This document shows positions 23,701-35,559 of a stretch of 64,000 nucleotides of DNA, piece by piece. The notes below the pieces were generated by a model. That model ran no database searches. It was not told the DNA's origin and saw nothing but the letters and a program-made list of their open reading frames with translations. Location of the stretch: positions 25,710,001 to 25,774,000 of the forward strand of contig NC_077240.1 in the NCBI RefSeq assembly GCF_947179165.1, in the 5' to 3' direction. Each line of letters begins with the position of its first letter. The stretch's first letter is position 1. Source of the stretch: Solanum dulcamara (lineage: Eukaryota; Streptophyta; Magnoliopsida; Solanales; Solanaceae). The position numbers and the translations under genes are program-made.

Positions 23701-25159
23701 AATTTTAATAAAATAATTTATAATCATACAAATATCTAAAGTTTATTTTATACCATAAATTTGATAAGTCTATCTTTTTTTCTTAAATTCTATATTAAAT
23801 TAAACTATATAATTGAGACTTGAGAGCGAGGAGTACTAATTTTTTTTTAGGTTATATGGATATGCGCCATCGACTGACGGGTCATCTGCCCATGCTTGTT
23901 TCTTTTCCATTTTTAATTAGCAAAACAACATCAAGAATCTCGATGCAAAATGGTCGCCAACAAAGCCGGTCACAATTGTATAGAAACAAGTCGAGACAAA
24001 AACTAACTACCAATTCAATACTACTATTCAAAAAAAAGATATTCCATACCAATAATTACAGTGATAAATAAATTAATCAATGAAAATGTTTAGGCTTATA
24101 CTCCCTATAGTCGGATTATTGATAATCAAGTGTAATAATTTCTTTATTTTTATCAAATTATTAAAATTTCTTAAAATTATGATTTTTTGGATACATCAGT
24201 GGACTTTCACATACACAAGAAAAATGTATCAGAGAGGAAATAGACTATTATGTATCCGAAAGGGGATTGAAATGTATCAAAATGATGTATTCGAGATGAT
24301 TTTTGAATTTTTTTAAATGATAATTTTTTTTTAGAAATTATGAAAAAATAAATTATGTATTTAGATATTTTTTTCTTAATTTTTTTTTATTTTTCATATT
24401 TCAACAATTTACTTAATATAAGCACCAAATTTTACAGCAAAAAAAAGAATTTCATTATTATATTATTATTTTTTATTTCATTTATATTTTCTTATTTCAT
24501 AAAACAAAATTCTTTTTTATAAAGATTCACTATATATAATTTTTACTATTTTAAATTTAATATAAAATTTAAAGTGGATTAGAGTAACTTTACATTAAAT
24601 TTTATATCAAATATAATATTTTATGTTGAAAGAATCGTTATTTGGACTACGATCGATAATTAATTTGGAAAGGACAGTACATTACTATAAATAATTAACA
24701 TTGTAAAGGGCAAAAAGGGCTACCTGGACCACTAAGTTTAGTGAGAAAAATCCGGTTCCACGACGTCATATCATAGGCAGCCAAAGCGCTATAGCGATTC
24801 CCAAACACATCAGCGACGGCGACCAAAACCCGGTTCCTTTCCCGGTCTATCGTAAAACCGAGCGACGCATTACCAGTCAAATCAGCGTCTTTAACGACCG
24901 GAATTTCCTGTAGCACGTCTCCCGGAGAATAATCGGCGTCAATCGGAATCACACCTAAACCGCCTTCGAAGAAACTGACGATGAAGCGGCGGTTCACATC
25001 GTCCCATTTGGAACACTCACGTAACCAGCCGGTACTGTGGTAATGGTAAACGTGGGTTGTTGGGGCGGAAGTTTCTAGATGGATGATAAAGGCGATTGGA
25101 ATTGCAGATAGAAAAAAGAGGAGTAGAAGGAACTTGGTTGAACAGAAAAAAGATGCCAT
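20774..25159 (-). CDS. SMP-30/NHL-type beta-propeller protein (annotated in plants as calcium-dependent phosphotriesterase superfamily)
   Basis: Two exons on the minus strand, 25159-24724 and 21318-20774, join in phase (CCAG|AG, Pro-Glu) to give 326 residues. A hydrophobic segment (about residues 9-27, LLLLFFLSAIPIAFII) is a signal peptide or anchor. The body has repeated propeller blades, including ADDVVVDTEGNAYITDA, GLNGIVYHPNGYLLVAH and FGDGMEL. It resembles Arabidopsis proteins named only by fold; no substrate is established, and phosphotriesterase activity should not be assumed. The start lies about 55 bp downstream of a TATA box, and exon 1 is noticeably G+C-richer than its surroundings. 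The 3.4 kb intron (21319-24723) is mostly A+T-rich DNA. The gene appears intact. Confidence 0.9.
22681..22713 (+). pseudogene. tRNA-like 5' half (tRNA-Gln type), fragment
   Basis: GGTCCTATGGTCTAGTGG, followed by TCAGGACATGGG, reads like the acceptor and D-arm half of a plant tRNA, closest from memory to tRNA-Gln, and includes an A-box. No anticodon arm, B-box or 3' acceptor strand follows. It is either a tRNA pseudogene fragment or the head of a lost SINE, inside the intron of the beta-propeller gene. Confidence 0.5.
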
Positions 25160-25213
25160 GCTTTAGTTTTTTTTATTTTTCTTTATGGAGAGAAAAATGT
25201 GGTGTTTTGAGTG

Positions 25214-25219
25214 TTTATA
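25214..25219 (-). promoter_or_regulatory. TATA box of the beta-propeller gene
   Basis: On the minus strand CATATAAACAC places TATAAA about 55-60 bp before the ATG at 25159. That spacing allows a start of transcription about 30 bp downstream and a short pyrimidine/A-rich leader. Confidence 0.6.
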
Positions 25220-25842
25220 TGTGAGTGTGAGAGTAGAGATTAGGTGAAAATTGGAAAGAAGATAAAGAAATACGGATGAGAAAAAAGTTACGATTCAACA
25301 TGGGGGGCCGGTTCCAACTTCTTGTGATTTGAATTGCATCACCAAATTTGTTGGCGTCTGTTTCAACATAAAAATTTCTTATTTTAACAAAATTTAGAAC
25401 CTATTTGAATTGGCATTTTAGTTTGGAAAAAGGGTCAAAGAAACAGACGGATTGAGTTAAAATTGAAAATCTTAAAATGGATTGAGTCATAATCCGTTCA
25501 ATTTGATCCACTTAATTTCAATAATTTTAACATATTATTATTTATTTATTATAACTACAATTTGAATTTTAACTCAAGAAAATAAAAATAAAAATTTACA
25601 AATTCATTGATTAATTCTAAAAAATAGATAATAAATCATACCTTTAATATAAAAACATACATTGCATCAATACAAATAAAGAGCCTTAAAATAAGATGAA
25701 ATTGAAGATTAAGTTGGCTCAATTGAAGATTCGAATTAAGGTTTGAATGGATTGAGACTGAACTTAATATAAATTATTTTAAGTTCAACCCATAAAAATT
25801 TGGATGAATTAAGGAGTTACTTATATTTGAGCTTATTTTAAC

Positions 25843-26612
25843 ACCCCTATTTCCCATTAAAATAAAATTATTCATGCCTTCGTAACTTGTCACAAATACT
25901 CGTATGTTTGACGATTCTCCAGCGGAACCTTTTGGCTTAACTTATACACTTTTCTCTTCTAATTGGATGATATATAACAAATTATATTTAATTATTAATT
26001 TTTAATTGACCCTTTTCCCTTAAGGGAAAGGGATATTTTGTTGAGCTCAAAGGGTGTGGGGGGGGGGGGGGGGGGGGATCATCTCTGTCCTTCTTTTCCA
26101 TTTTGGGTTCTTTCTTCTTCTAATAATAACACTCTCTTGCAACAAAATAAAAAATAATTTATTCCCAATTAAACTGAGGAAAATGAAATTCAAAATTGAA
26201 AATTAACTAATCGTTTTTCATTCCCAATCTCACCCTCCGAGTAATAATAGTGTCCCCTCATTTTCGCCGTCATTTCAATGGCTCCATCGAGCTCAGCTTC
26301 GCCGCGTGTTATCGAGGCCGATAGCTCAAAGGAAGGCCCGTTCATAAGTTGAATCTTTGGAGATCTGCTGCCGGCGTAGGCCGCGGATGTCAATGCCTCC
26401 GCCGTCGAAGAAATTCAGGTCGATGGTTGAGATCATGAAAGTAATAATTAAATATAATTTGTTATATCATCCAATTAGAAGAGGACAGATATGTAATTTA
26501 AATCAAAAATTTCTCTCACCTTGCCATGGTGAAAAATCGTCAAAAATAGGGATATTTGTGACAAAGTTTCGTAACGGCGGGGATGAATAACTTCATTTTA
26601 ACGGAAAAAGGG
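25843..26612. mobile_element. Pack-MULE-like element with long terminal inverted repeats and a GC-rich internal fragment
   Basis: The two ends are imperfect inverted repeats of about 140 bp. The inner arms are nearly identical over about 42 bp (TTCTAATTGGATGATAT at 25958 and its complement ending near 26480). The outer arms share TTAAAAT, TTATTCAT, CGTAAC or CGAAAC, and GTCACAAATA. Between them, 26270-26430 is much richer in G+C than its surroundings and gene-like in composition, with short open frames on both strands, but I recognise no protein. A G20 run lies inside. I found no 9-bp target duplication, so the outer limits are approximate. Confidence 0.6.
26058..26077 (+). repeat. G20 homopolymer
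   Basis: An uninterrupted run of 20 G bases, preceded by GGGTGT, lies within the inverted-repeat element. It could form a quadruplex, and its exact length may be an assembly artefact. Confidence 0.9.
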
Positions 26613-26914
26613 TTACATCAGCTAATAAATAAAAATTGAGAGATATTTTTGATCATTTTACCTTTAAATTTTTACTTTAAATTCTCAATTTTAATTTTGA
26701 CTTATTTTATTATTTTAATTTAAAATAAAGTGTGTATAATTATATTTTTCAACTTATGCAAATAATATAAAATTATTTATTAATTATTTTAACTTAAAAA
26801 TATTTAAAATAAGTCAATTCAAACATATTCTTAAAAAAATTCTCTAATTATATTTTATGAAAAAATAATTGAAAAGGGTTTTGAAATTTTTTTATCCTTG
26901 TCATTGCCAAATCC

Positions 26915-27910
26915 GTCAGGATCTACCCTTATTTTGCTACTCTCCCTACTAAAATCTCCTTTTATTTATCCATTTTAAATTTGACAGGCTTTTTAAAAAC
27001 TAATAATTTACATCAATACTATGTCAAAAATAGGACGTTTCTTAGAAATATTGATTGTGTCTTTCATCAAAAGATTTACAATAAAAAAATTTATCACTTA
27101 TTATTTTTTTCAAAATATTATTTAATTATTTTTATAATAATATAAAATTAAGGAGTTTTAAAATATATGATAAGAAAAAAAACATTTTAAAATTAAGAAG
27201 TATGTCCTAAGAAACATGATAAAAGATATTAGAAAAATTAATAATTAAGAAATTTTTAAATACATAATAAGAGGAAAATATATTTTAAACGAGATGCATC
27301 ACAACAAAATAAAATTACGTTAGGAAAAATTAAGAATTTTGTCATCGTAATGTGACCTAAAAGTTCAAATTTTTTTGGTATAGCTCAAATACATTTTTTA
27401 TTAAAATTTTTGTGATGGCAATATAATGTGGACTAAAATTTGACATAAAATAGAATCTACCCTTATTTGCCACTCTCTTTACATTTTTTACTTATCCAAT
27501 TCAAATTTTACACGACTCTTAAAAATAATAATTTATATTTATTTTATATTAATACTATATATTACAAGCATGAAGTTTCATAGAAATATTAATATTCATT
27601 AATTAAAAAACTTTACAATAGATAAAATTGGCACTTACTATTTTTTTCAAATTATTATTTAATTTATTTTCTGATATTGAAAAATAAGGAATTGTATAAT
27701 ATATGATAAAAATAAAATATATTTTAAAAATTGAAGAGTATGTCTTAAAATATATAGTAAATGATATTAGGAGAATTAATAATTAAGAAGTCCTTAAATA
27801 TATAATAGGAGAAAAATATATTTTTAACAAAATGCATCACAAAAGCTAGGAAGCAAAATAAAATCAAGTTAGAAAAAATTAGGAATTTTGCCGGCCTAAA
27901 AATTGGCATA
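26915..27910. repeat. Diverged tandem duplication, unit about 535 bp
   Basis: Segments 26915-27363 and 27449-27910 run parallel in the same order: ATCTACCCTTATTT, CACTTA followed by TATTTTTTTCAAA, TTAATAATTAAGAA, ATGCATCACA and TTAGGAATTTTG or its variants. Identity by eye is moderate. Neither copy codes. This is an old duplication of a non-coding, probably transposon-derived, segment. Confidence 0.7.
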
Positions 27911-29560
27911 AAAAGATTCACATTTTAATTTTTGGTATTTAATAGGTCAAATACATTTTTTTTTCTAAGCCAAATATTAAGATCCTTTGTTTTATCGTTA
28001 TAACTAAAAAAATCCATTCATGACCTAATAATTTTTATTAGCTTGTATTAAAACTTGTATATCCTCATGCTCAGATTAAAAGTTGTCATTCCTTTTGCTC
28101 CCTTTATTCATTTAACTAATGTACTTAGCCGCGCTTCACGCGATAATAGATATTTAAACAATATTTTCATAATATGCAAATGATAAAAATATTTTAATCT
28201 CTAATTTATATATTAAATTTTGAATTTTGATCTAATATATAAGTAACACTTACTTTCCTCTAATTTTTCATCACTTTTAAAGAAACTTGATCTCTTAACG
28301 TGGGTATGAGTGAAAAATTTGAAATATAATTTTCCTTCGTACATTTAAAAATAAATATTTAATCTTGTTTCCTTTCATAGAAAATTTAATCTTTAATACT
28401 TTTATATATATCTTTTAAAATTTAAATATAAAAAGAATTGTTACTATATAAATATCCGTCTCACCATTTTTCTTTTTTTTTCTCTTCAAATTCGTCATCT
28501 CTAGTCTCCTATTAATTTTATCTAACCGCCAATTCGTATTTTTCTCTCATGATAATATTCATTATTGTGCCTTGTAAATTATATATGAAAGATTTCGAAA
28601 CAACTCTTCTTTTAAGTATTCTTTCCTCCACTTCCTTTTCATCTTTAGGCGCACGTAACGTCAATGTCATTATCAATTAGTTTAGACTGGCGTCAATCAA
28701 AATAATATTATTTTTGAAAGGCATTGAAATAATGTATTTTTTCATCAGATTTTGTTGGCATATTCAACAACGTTAGAAATTTATACACACTCTGTTGAAT
28801 ACAAAAAATTAATCATGTATAGTGATATTGATATTTTACACACAATTTTTTTTATGTCTTTTGATAATCGAGAGATAAAAGTAAAAAATTAGTATATTAA
28901 TTGAATTGAGCAAAATCATGCACACAAATTTAAATCTTGCAATTGCAATTTGTGTGTTGAGACGTGGACTTATATAAGTTTTGAAAAGTTTCTTGACATA
29001 TATTAAGGTAATTATAATTATCAATTAAAAAGAATTAAACCATAAAATAAAGAGAGAATTGAGGGATGTTACGAGGTAGAAGATTTATATTACATATAGA
29101 TATGTATGCTCTTTCCTTTACACTTTTTCATTGCTTTTTTTTAATGCAATAATTAAAAAAAATTGAATAAAAAAGAAAGATGGTCATAAAAAAGTATCAC
29201 ATCATTTTGTCTATGCCTAATCTTAATATTATATATAGATTTAGAAAAAGAGAAAGAGAAGCGTATTCATGTAAATTAACGACTTCAAAATAATTACACT
29301 TGAATCACAAATTCTTCAGAAACTTAAATAATAATGAAATTGATTAGGAAAAAAAAATCAACAATGACATTGATAAGAAAAACATTTGCTGACTTACCTC
29401 TTCATATAAAAAAAACTCTATATTAATTTGTCGGTTATAAGATGATGATAACATATATATAGTAAAAAACAAGGAACAAGAATAAAATAAAAAGAAGAAA
29501 ATAAATAAAAGAAAAGAGGAAAAAAACTTACCTGAGACCTCAAAAGAAAAGGTGAGTATC

Positions 29561-29593
<33 letters not shown>

Positions 29594-30000
29594 GAAATAA
29601 AGCATGAATGATGCCAATTAATTATTGGTGATTAAAAGCATCAAAAGTAACTGATGCTACGTGGGTTGAAGGCTTCAAGCAATAATTTAATTGTACATTA
29701 TGTACCTACCGTTGCACAAATTCTTTTGGAAGGAAACACTAAATGCTAATAATGAGAAAAGAGGTTAATTCTTTTAAAAGATTTTTGAACATAAAATGAA
29801 GAGAAAATTCAAAATTCTGAGCAAATAGATAAATAGTGATACAAGCCAATGAGGCATACCACATCAGCGTGCTAAATTACCCATTTACACATGTTATATT
29901 ACCATATTTACTAATACTCCCAACTAGTTGGAAAAATATCAAAACTCTCTATTTTTTTAATTCTCTCACTATTTCACTGATACATCACTTTTACCTTATA
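27911..30000. other. A+T-rich intergenic DNA with a TA/CA microsatellite
   Basis: No gene is supported. A (TA)n tract followed by (CA)n occupies about 29560-29593. A short CCGCGCTTCACGCG palindromic patch lies near 28130. Confidence 0.6.
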
Positions 30001-30208
30001 TCAGTTACCTAAATTTACGCCTATTTTTTAGCCTCCTTGATGGCAGTTTCTTGTTTTCAATTTCAGTCCATCTATTACTCAATTTCAAGAATCCAAGTAA
30101 GGTATATTCAAGTTTTTTCTTTAATGGTATCTCACTTCATTCTCACCTTCTTCGATTTCCTCTGTTTTCTTTTGTAATTTTTTTTTCTCACATTGTTCAC
30201 TGATTCAC

Positions 30209-31344
30209 ATGGAATCCGCTCCATTTTTTAGTGTTGGTCTCATTCAGTTGAATAAAAATCAAGAAAATCTTGATTCACCGGACGAGGTTAGATCCAAACA
30301 TCGTAACGATCCATCAGTGATGGATAAGCTCCGTGAGAAATTGAAGTCAAAATCTCAAGTTCAACATTCACCCAAAGAAGCCAACAAGAAGACTGAAGGG
30401 GTTTCAACACGCCCTAATCTTCCAAAGGTATGAGTTTCTATAAGTTTTTTTTTAATGTGGTTTTTTACTGCTCCTGATACATATAATTTTTATGTATCAG
30501 ATTCGTATGTATCAAGCTTGCATGAGAATCTGATACATCCTGTTTATATTTTTTTTAAATGTCATTTTTATAAAGTTTTACTGATTCCTGATACATATAC
30601 TTTATGTATCAGATTCTTATCTATTTCATGATACATTGTCTTTTTGTATCAAATGCTCATATATCGGGATTTACTGCTTCTGATACATATTATTTTTATA
30701 TCAGATTCTCAAGTATCAAGCTTACATGAGAATCTGATACATCTTGTTTATATAATTTTTTTAAATATCATTTTTCTAAAGTTTTACTGATTCCTGATAC
30801 ATCTATTCTATGTATCAAATTCTTATCTTTTTTTTTGATACATCATTTTTTTATTGGATTCTCATGTATCAAACGTTAATGCTCCTGATACATCTTGTTT
30901 ATGTATCAAGATATAATGCTTCTGATACATCATGTTTAAATATAAAAATTAAGTTGTATTTAATCAGTTTCCATGTCAATGCAGGGAATGAAGTACGTCA
31001 TCAAGAAGATCCCCTCACACTCCCTAAGATTCGGCACTGCATATACGACTAATTTTATTGATGATTTCAAATCATAAATAGGTGATGAAGCTATACAATT
31101 ATTTCGACAAACCATACTTGGTCACTATCTAGATATGCCACAGTGCAATTTTCAAGGGCAAATCATCAAATGCCTCTTACTTCTTGAGGTCGAGCAAAAA
31201 AACAGAGAGGAATTGCACAGTATGGGTGCATGTCTGTAATGTCTGGAAGGCCAAGGATGGTTATGTTAGCGACAACGATGATCCAAAAAAACCTAAGAGA
31301 GAATTCATGCATCCTGATCAAGGAGAACCGGTGGACGTCGAATA
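30209..31344 (+). pseudogene. Remnant of a transposon accessory gene (DUF1985/Ulp1-like, MULE-associated)
   Basis: Three coding-like patches read rightwards: 30209-30433 (a lysine/glutamine-rich amino end starting MESAPFFSVG), 30983-31077 (MKYVIKKIPSHSLRFGTAY) and 31079-31344. The last carries LFRQT, GHYLDMPQCNFQGQIIKCLL, which recalls the DUF1985 domain of Ulp1-like proteins borne by some plant MULEs, then an acidic/basic tail ending at 31344. A stop splits the middle patches, and a 26-bp piece of foreign sequence at 31217-31242 ends one frame. Together with the converging transposase fragment at 32241-33182 this suggests one decayed two-gene MULE. The domain call is from memory and moderate. 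Confidence 0.5.
30468..30880. repeat. 206-bp direct repeat rich in GATACAT/TGTATCA
   Basis: Two copies (from 30468 and from 30674) share CTGATACATAT, AGATTCT, ATCAAGCTT, CATGAGAATCTGATACATC and a T-rich tract. Each copy carries several TGATACAT and TGTATCA half-sites in both orientations, so the stretch is full of short inverted pairs. It lies in the presumed intron of the transposon accessory gene. Confidence 0.8.
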
Positions 31345-31469
31345 GTTTTTTTTTAATTTTATAGTAATAGAATGTACAATTATATTTTTGCACCAATAGT
31401 AAACATTTTTTTGGCTATTCAACAATTTAGCAGACTTTTAAGTTTTTCTAATATTTATGTATCATATTT

Positions 31470-31930
31470 TGATTTATCAAACTTGAATGCTTTTGATACA
31501 TCTACTTCATGTATCACACTGTAATATATCAAGATTTAGTGATTCTGATACATCTACATTTATGTATCAAAATCTCATGCATCAATATTTACAGCTTCTG
31601 ATATATATTGTTTATGTATCAGATTGTAATGTATCAAGATTTAATAATTCTGATACATCTACATTTATGTATCAGAATCTCATGCATCAATCTTTACAGC
31701 TTCTGATACATATTATTAATGTATCAGATTGTAATGTATCAAGATTTAATAATTCTGATACATCTACATTTATGTATCAGAATTCATGAATCAATCTTTA
31801 CAGCTTCTGATACATAATTGTTTATGTATCAGATTGTAATGTATCAAGATTTAATGATTCTAATACATCTACATTTATATATCAGAATCTCATGCATCAA
31901 TCTTTACAACTTCTGATACATCTACAACCT
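31470..31930. repeat. 105-bp tandem satellite, about 4 copies, GATACAT motifs
   Basis: The marker TTTATGTATCA (or a close variant) recurs at 31559, 31664, 31769 and 31874, exactly 105 bp apart. Each unit holds about six GATACAT/TGTATCA motifs in alternating orientation plus CATGCATCAAT. Repeated open frames here come from the repeat and are not a gene. Confidence 0.92.
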
Positions 31931-32240
31931 ATATCAATACAACATGTTATGTATCAACCACAATTCAGTTGACAAACTAATACAACAACCTTTAAAGTAT
32001 CAACCTTAATACGTCGAATGTTTATGTATCTGCTATTCATATGTATCAGATTCGAAATTACTATCAATATCAAGTAACTTACAATGAACATAATTACCAA
32101 CCATTCATGTATCAATTATTGATATTCAATTACTATTCTGGTTAATTGATATATGTATCAAATACAACCCACAATGTAAAAAAAACTATGTAAATATAAG
32201 TACATGATCCAAATAAAATGTATCCTGCCATAACAAAGCA

Positions 32241-33182
32241 TCATTTCTCTTTGAGAATGAAATTACAAGTCTTTCTGTTGTGGCCTTCATGGCCACAACG
32301 ACTACAAGAATTTCTGCTCGTTCTTATCTTCTCACTAGAGTACTTTTTTCTTCCTTTCTTTGATCTTCCTGGCATCCTTTTGTATCTTGGTGGCAAGACG
32401 AATTCTTTCAAAATTTCTTTCAGAACAGAACAATCTTTCTTATCTGGCATTGGAACCATTGGAAATTCATAAGTAATTGCCAACGCCTCTGGCTTGTAGT
32501 AATTAGAACAGTATGGGTGCATGTCTGTAATGTTCTTGCTCTTCAACACTGCAATTGCGTGTGGACATGGTATCTCGTCTAATTGAAACCTGCCATAATT
32601 GCATGTTTTTCTTTCAAGACACACAATGTATCTTATACCTGACTCATAAACAGAATAAAGATATTTTGATGAAGCAACAATCTGCATTAAATAATTATCA
32701 CAGATATATATCAGCAATGATTTATCAAATACATAAATGATGTATTAGAACTGATGTATCAGGTAATACTGATAATAGAAAATACAAAACTGATGTATCC
32801 TATAGCTATGTATCAAGCAACTATGTATCAAGTAGATGACTTTTTCAATTTAACTCTGATCTCTTTTATTTAGTTAACTAGCCTTTTTTTGGTGTGTGGT
32901 GAGATAACTGCTGCGATCCTCTGTTGTGCAGATAAAATTACTTTAAAAAAAATAACTGGTGTGTACCTTCATTCTCGAACATTTCATTGTGTTTGATACT
33001 AGGATATCTTCGAATTTTCTACCCAAAGTATGTTTTGTATAAGCTATTATTTCCCTATTTTTGCAGTTCCAAGCACCAAATAACATTCTCGTTTGCTCCA
33101 AAAAGTCAATTATAGGCAGCCCTCGTGCTTCAACAAGACATCCATTGATATGCTCTGTTTTTGAGTTTTCTTTCATAGTCAA
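32241..33182 (-). pseudogene. MULE (MuDR-type) transposase, C-terminal fragment with SWIM and CCHC zinc fingers
   Basis: Two minus-strand exons, about 33182-32967 and 32681-32241, are joined by a GT-AG intron. The first has FLEQTRMLFGAWNCKNRE and HTLGRKFEDIL, typical of the region after the DDE domain in plant MULE transposases. The second has a SWIM-type pattern (CNYGRFQLDEIPCPHAIAVL), a spacer, a basic RSKKGRKK stretch and a CCHC knuckle (CSRCGHEGHNRKTC). The catalytic DDE domain and the amino half are missing, so it cannot be an active transposase. A domesticated host role is conceivable but unsupported. Confidence 0.8.
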
Positions 33183-34323
33183 GATCTATTTCTTTTTTTA
33201 AAGAATTTTTTACCTTAATTAGCATGGTAATTGATTGAAACAATCAATCATAACTTGAATTACGTTATTTCCCATAATTAACCCAATAACATTAATTGTT
33301 TTACACCCAAAAACTGATGTATCCGCTCAGCAAGTAATGTATCAGAAATTTGAAGAAAAAAAAAGGGAAATCGCGTAATTTCATAAAAATGAGGAATACA
33401 TTGTAATTGGGCCTTTTCAATATGTGATTTAGATAAAGTTTAGATGTATTAGTAATCCACAATAACTTTGAGTCCTGATTTCGAGCCCATTATTTCAATA
33501 AGTATGTGATTTATAGCTTTTTAAGTCTACATACACGTGCAATATCATTACACTAAACTAGCTATTAAATTATCCTAATATTCAAAACTTTAAAGTTAAT
33601 TAAATTTATGATTATTAAATATTTATTTATTTGCAATAGGTAAAAATTTCTAATGTTTAGTATTTTAAAATTGAATAAAATTTTTCTTCTTGAATATTTG
33701 CTTATTTGATCTATATTAAAAGTCCTAACATTTAAGACTTTAAAATAAATATCTTAAACTTACATAAATTTTACTTAAATTATGGTAAATAAAATAAATA
33801 CACAAATAAAAATATTTTTAAAAGAGGTTCACGGTTTTTTGAAAAATGAATTTTTAACCTTCACATATGAATTTCTTATTATTTAGATAGATATAACATT
33901 TATTTTAATGTCAATATCTATTTTTTAATAATTTTATTTTTCTTGGATATAATTTTATTGATTGATGCGAGACACACATATAAAACATGGAGGTACGCAG
34001 AAACGATGATTGAACTTTCTATCTAATCATTTAAAGACTCTACAATAAGCAGTATTGTTATTTATTATAATTTATTATTTAATTATTTTTATAATATTAA
34101 CTTTTAATATATATTCGATACGTGTAAAATAAAAACTCCTAAAATATTTAAAAAGAACCTAAATAAAATAAATATATTTTTCTCACAGCTTGATTTGAGT
34201 GGAACAAAACAAAAGTACTAAAAGGGAAAAAAAAAGTTAAACATAAAGAACAAAATTAAGGAATTTTTTTCTCAAAGTTTGATTTGGACAGGGAAAGGCA
34301 GAAGTGCTGAAAAGGAAAAAAAC
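33183..34323. other. A+T-rich intergenic DNA
   Basis: No gene is supported. TGTATC motifs near 33318-33350 probably mark the outer part of the MULE remnant. The stretch at 34180-34320 (TTTTTCTC, AAAGTTTGATTTGGA, AAGTACTAAAAGG) is partly repeated at 35400-35480, on the other side of the next element. Confidence 0.5.
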
Positions 34324-34326
34324 TAA

Positions 34327-35369
34327 GAGCATATTTGGAAAGCTACAATGTAATTGGAATTTGATGTAATTTGGTGTAATTATACTTTTTGACATGTTTG
34401 GTAGATCAAGTAATTACCAATTAGTAAGAGAGGAATTAGACGTAATTAAAGGGGAATGATTACACTCTTCAATTTCTAAGGAAAGGTAAGAAATTGGGGT
34501 AATGAAGCCTTTTAATTTATTTTATTTATATTTATATTTTTTCATTTTAATTTTTTTTATTTCTACTATTTTTTAAAAATATATATTTTTATTATTCTAA
34601 TATTTTATTTTTTACTTTTTTTATTATATTTCATTTCATTCTCATTCTCATTCTCAACCTTTACTTTTTCATTCCATGCAATTTTTCATATTATTTATTT
34701 ATTTATTGTTCTATTTCTTTTTTAAAATAATTTTATTAGTATTTTAATTTTTAAAATCATATTTATGTACGTTGTGTTAAAATTTGATATAAGAGCATTA
34801 TGTTAAATTTTTTGTTTTGAATTTAGGATTTATGTCATGTTTTCAATTTCATTTGTTTTAGTACTATTGACTTGATATTTCACATTGCAAAACATTTATG
34901 TTAAACTTGATAGATTATTTTTTTTTGTCAAATATTTTAATAATTTTATGACATTATATTTATAATATTAACGTTTTTGTCAAACATACATTTCATGTTG
35001 TTCATAAATTTTTTATACTTTTAGTTTATTTGATTAAATTATTTAAAATATACTAATTTAAAAAATATAAATAAAGTATTTTTTATAATATTAGTTAAGA
35101 ACATATGTTTATTAATTAATATTTAATTTAATATCATTTACAGAGATCCTTATTTGTCTGATATAAATTTTAATTTTAGAAAATTAACTTTTATTTTTAA
35201 AATTTAATATAACCTTATAATTACACTAGTGCAACCAAACAGAACAATTGTAATAACACTGAAATTACACTATGACAAACAAACAGATCATTGTAATTAC
35301 TAGACCGTGTAATTACTACCTTCGTAATTACACCAATTTCAATTATCAAGTGGCTTTCCAAACAGACCC
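34327..35369. mobile_element. PIF/Harbinger-like non-autonomous element, 1043 bp
   Basis: Flanked by TAA at 34324-34326 and 35370-35372, the 3-bp target preference of PIF/Harbinger. The ends are inverted repeats: GAGCATATTTGGAAAGC on the left, and the complement of the right end reads GGGTCTGTTTGGAAAGCC, followed on both sides by GTAATT-rich sub-terminal repeats. The interior is A+T-rich with no transposase, so the element would need one supplied in trans. Confidence 0.7.
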
Positions 35370-35559
35370 TAAAAATTGGACATATAAAATAAAATTAAGA
35401 ATTTTTTTTCTCAAAGCTTGGTATGAACAAAAAAAAAACAGAAGTAAATGCCAATATAAAGAACAAAATTAAGGAAATTTTACAGATTTCGAAATAAATA
35501 GTGACATTGTGAAATTGATTTAGTAGCAAAAATATCATATTGTTAGTCTTCTAGTAGAT

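Noticed and set aside
31487..31789. 100-codon repeat protein frame
   Set aside because: The 105-bp unit is a multiple of three, so any open frame repeats; the sequence is satellite.
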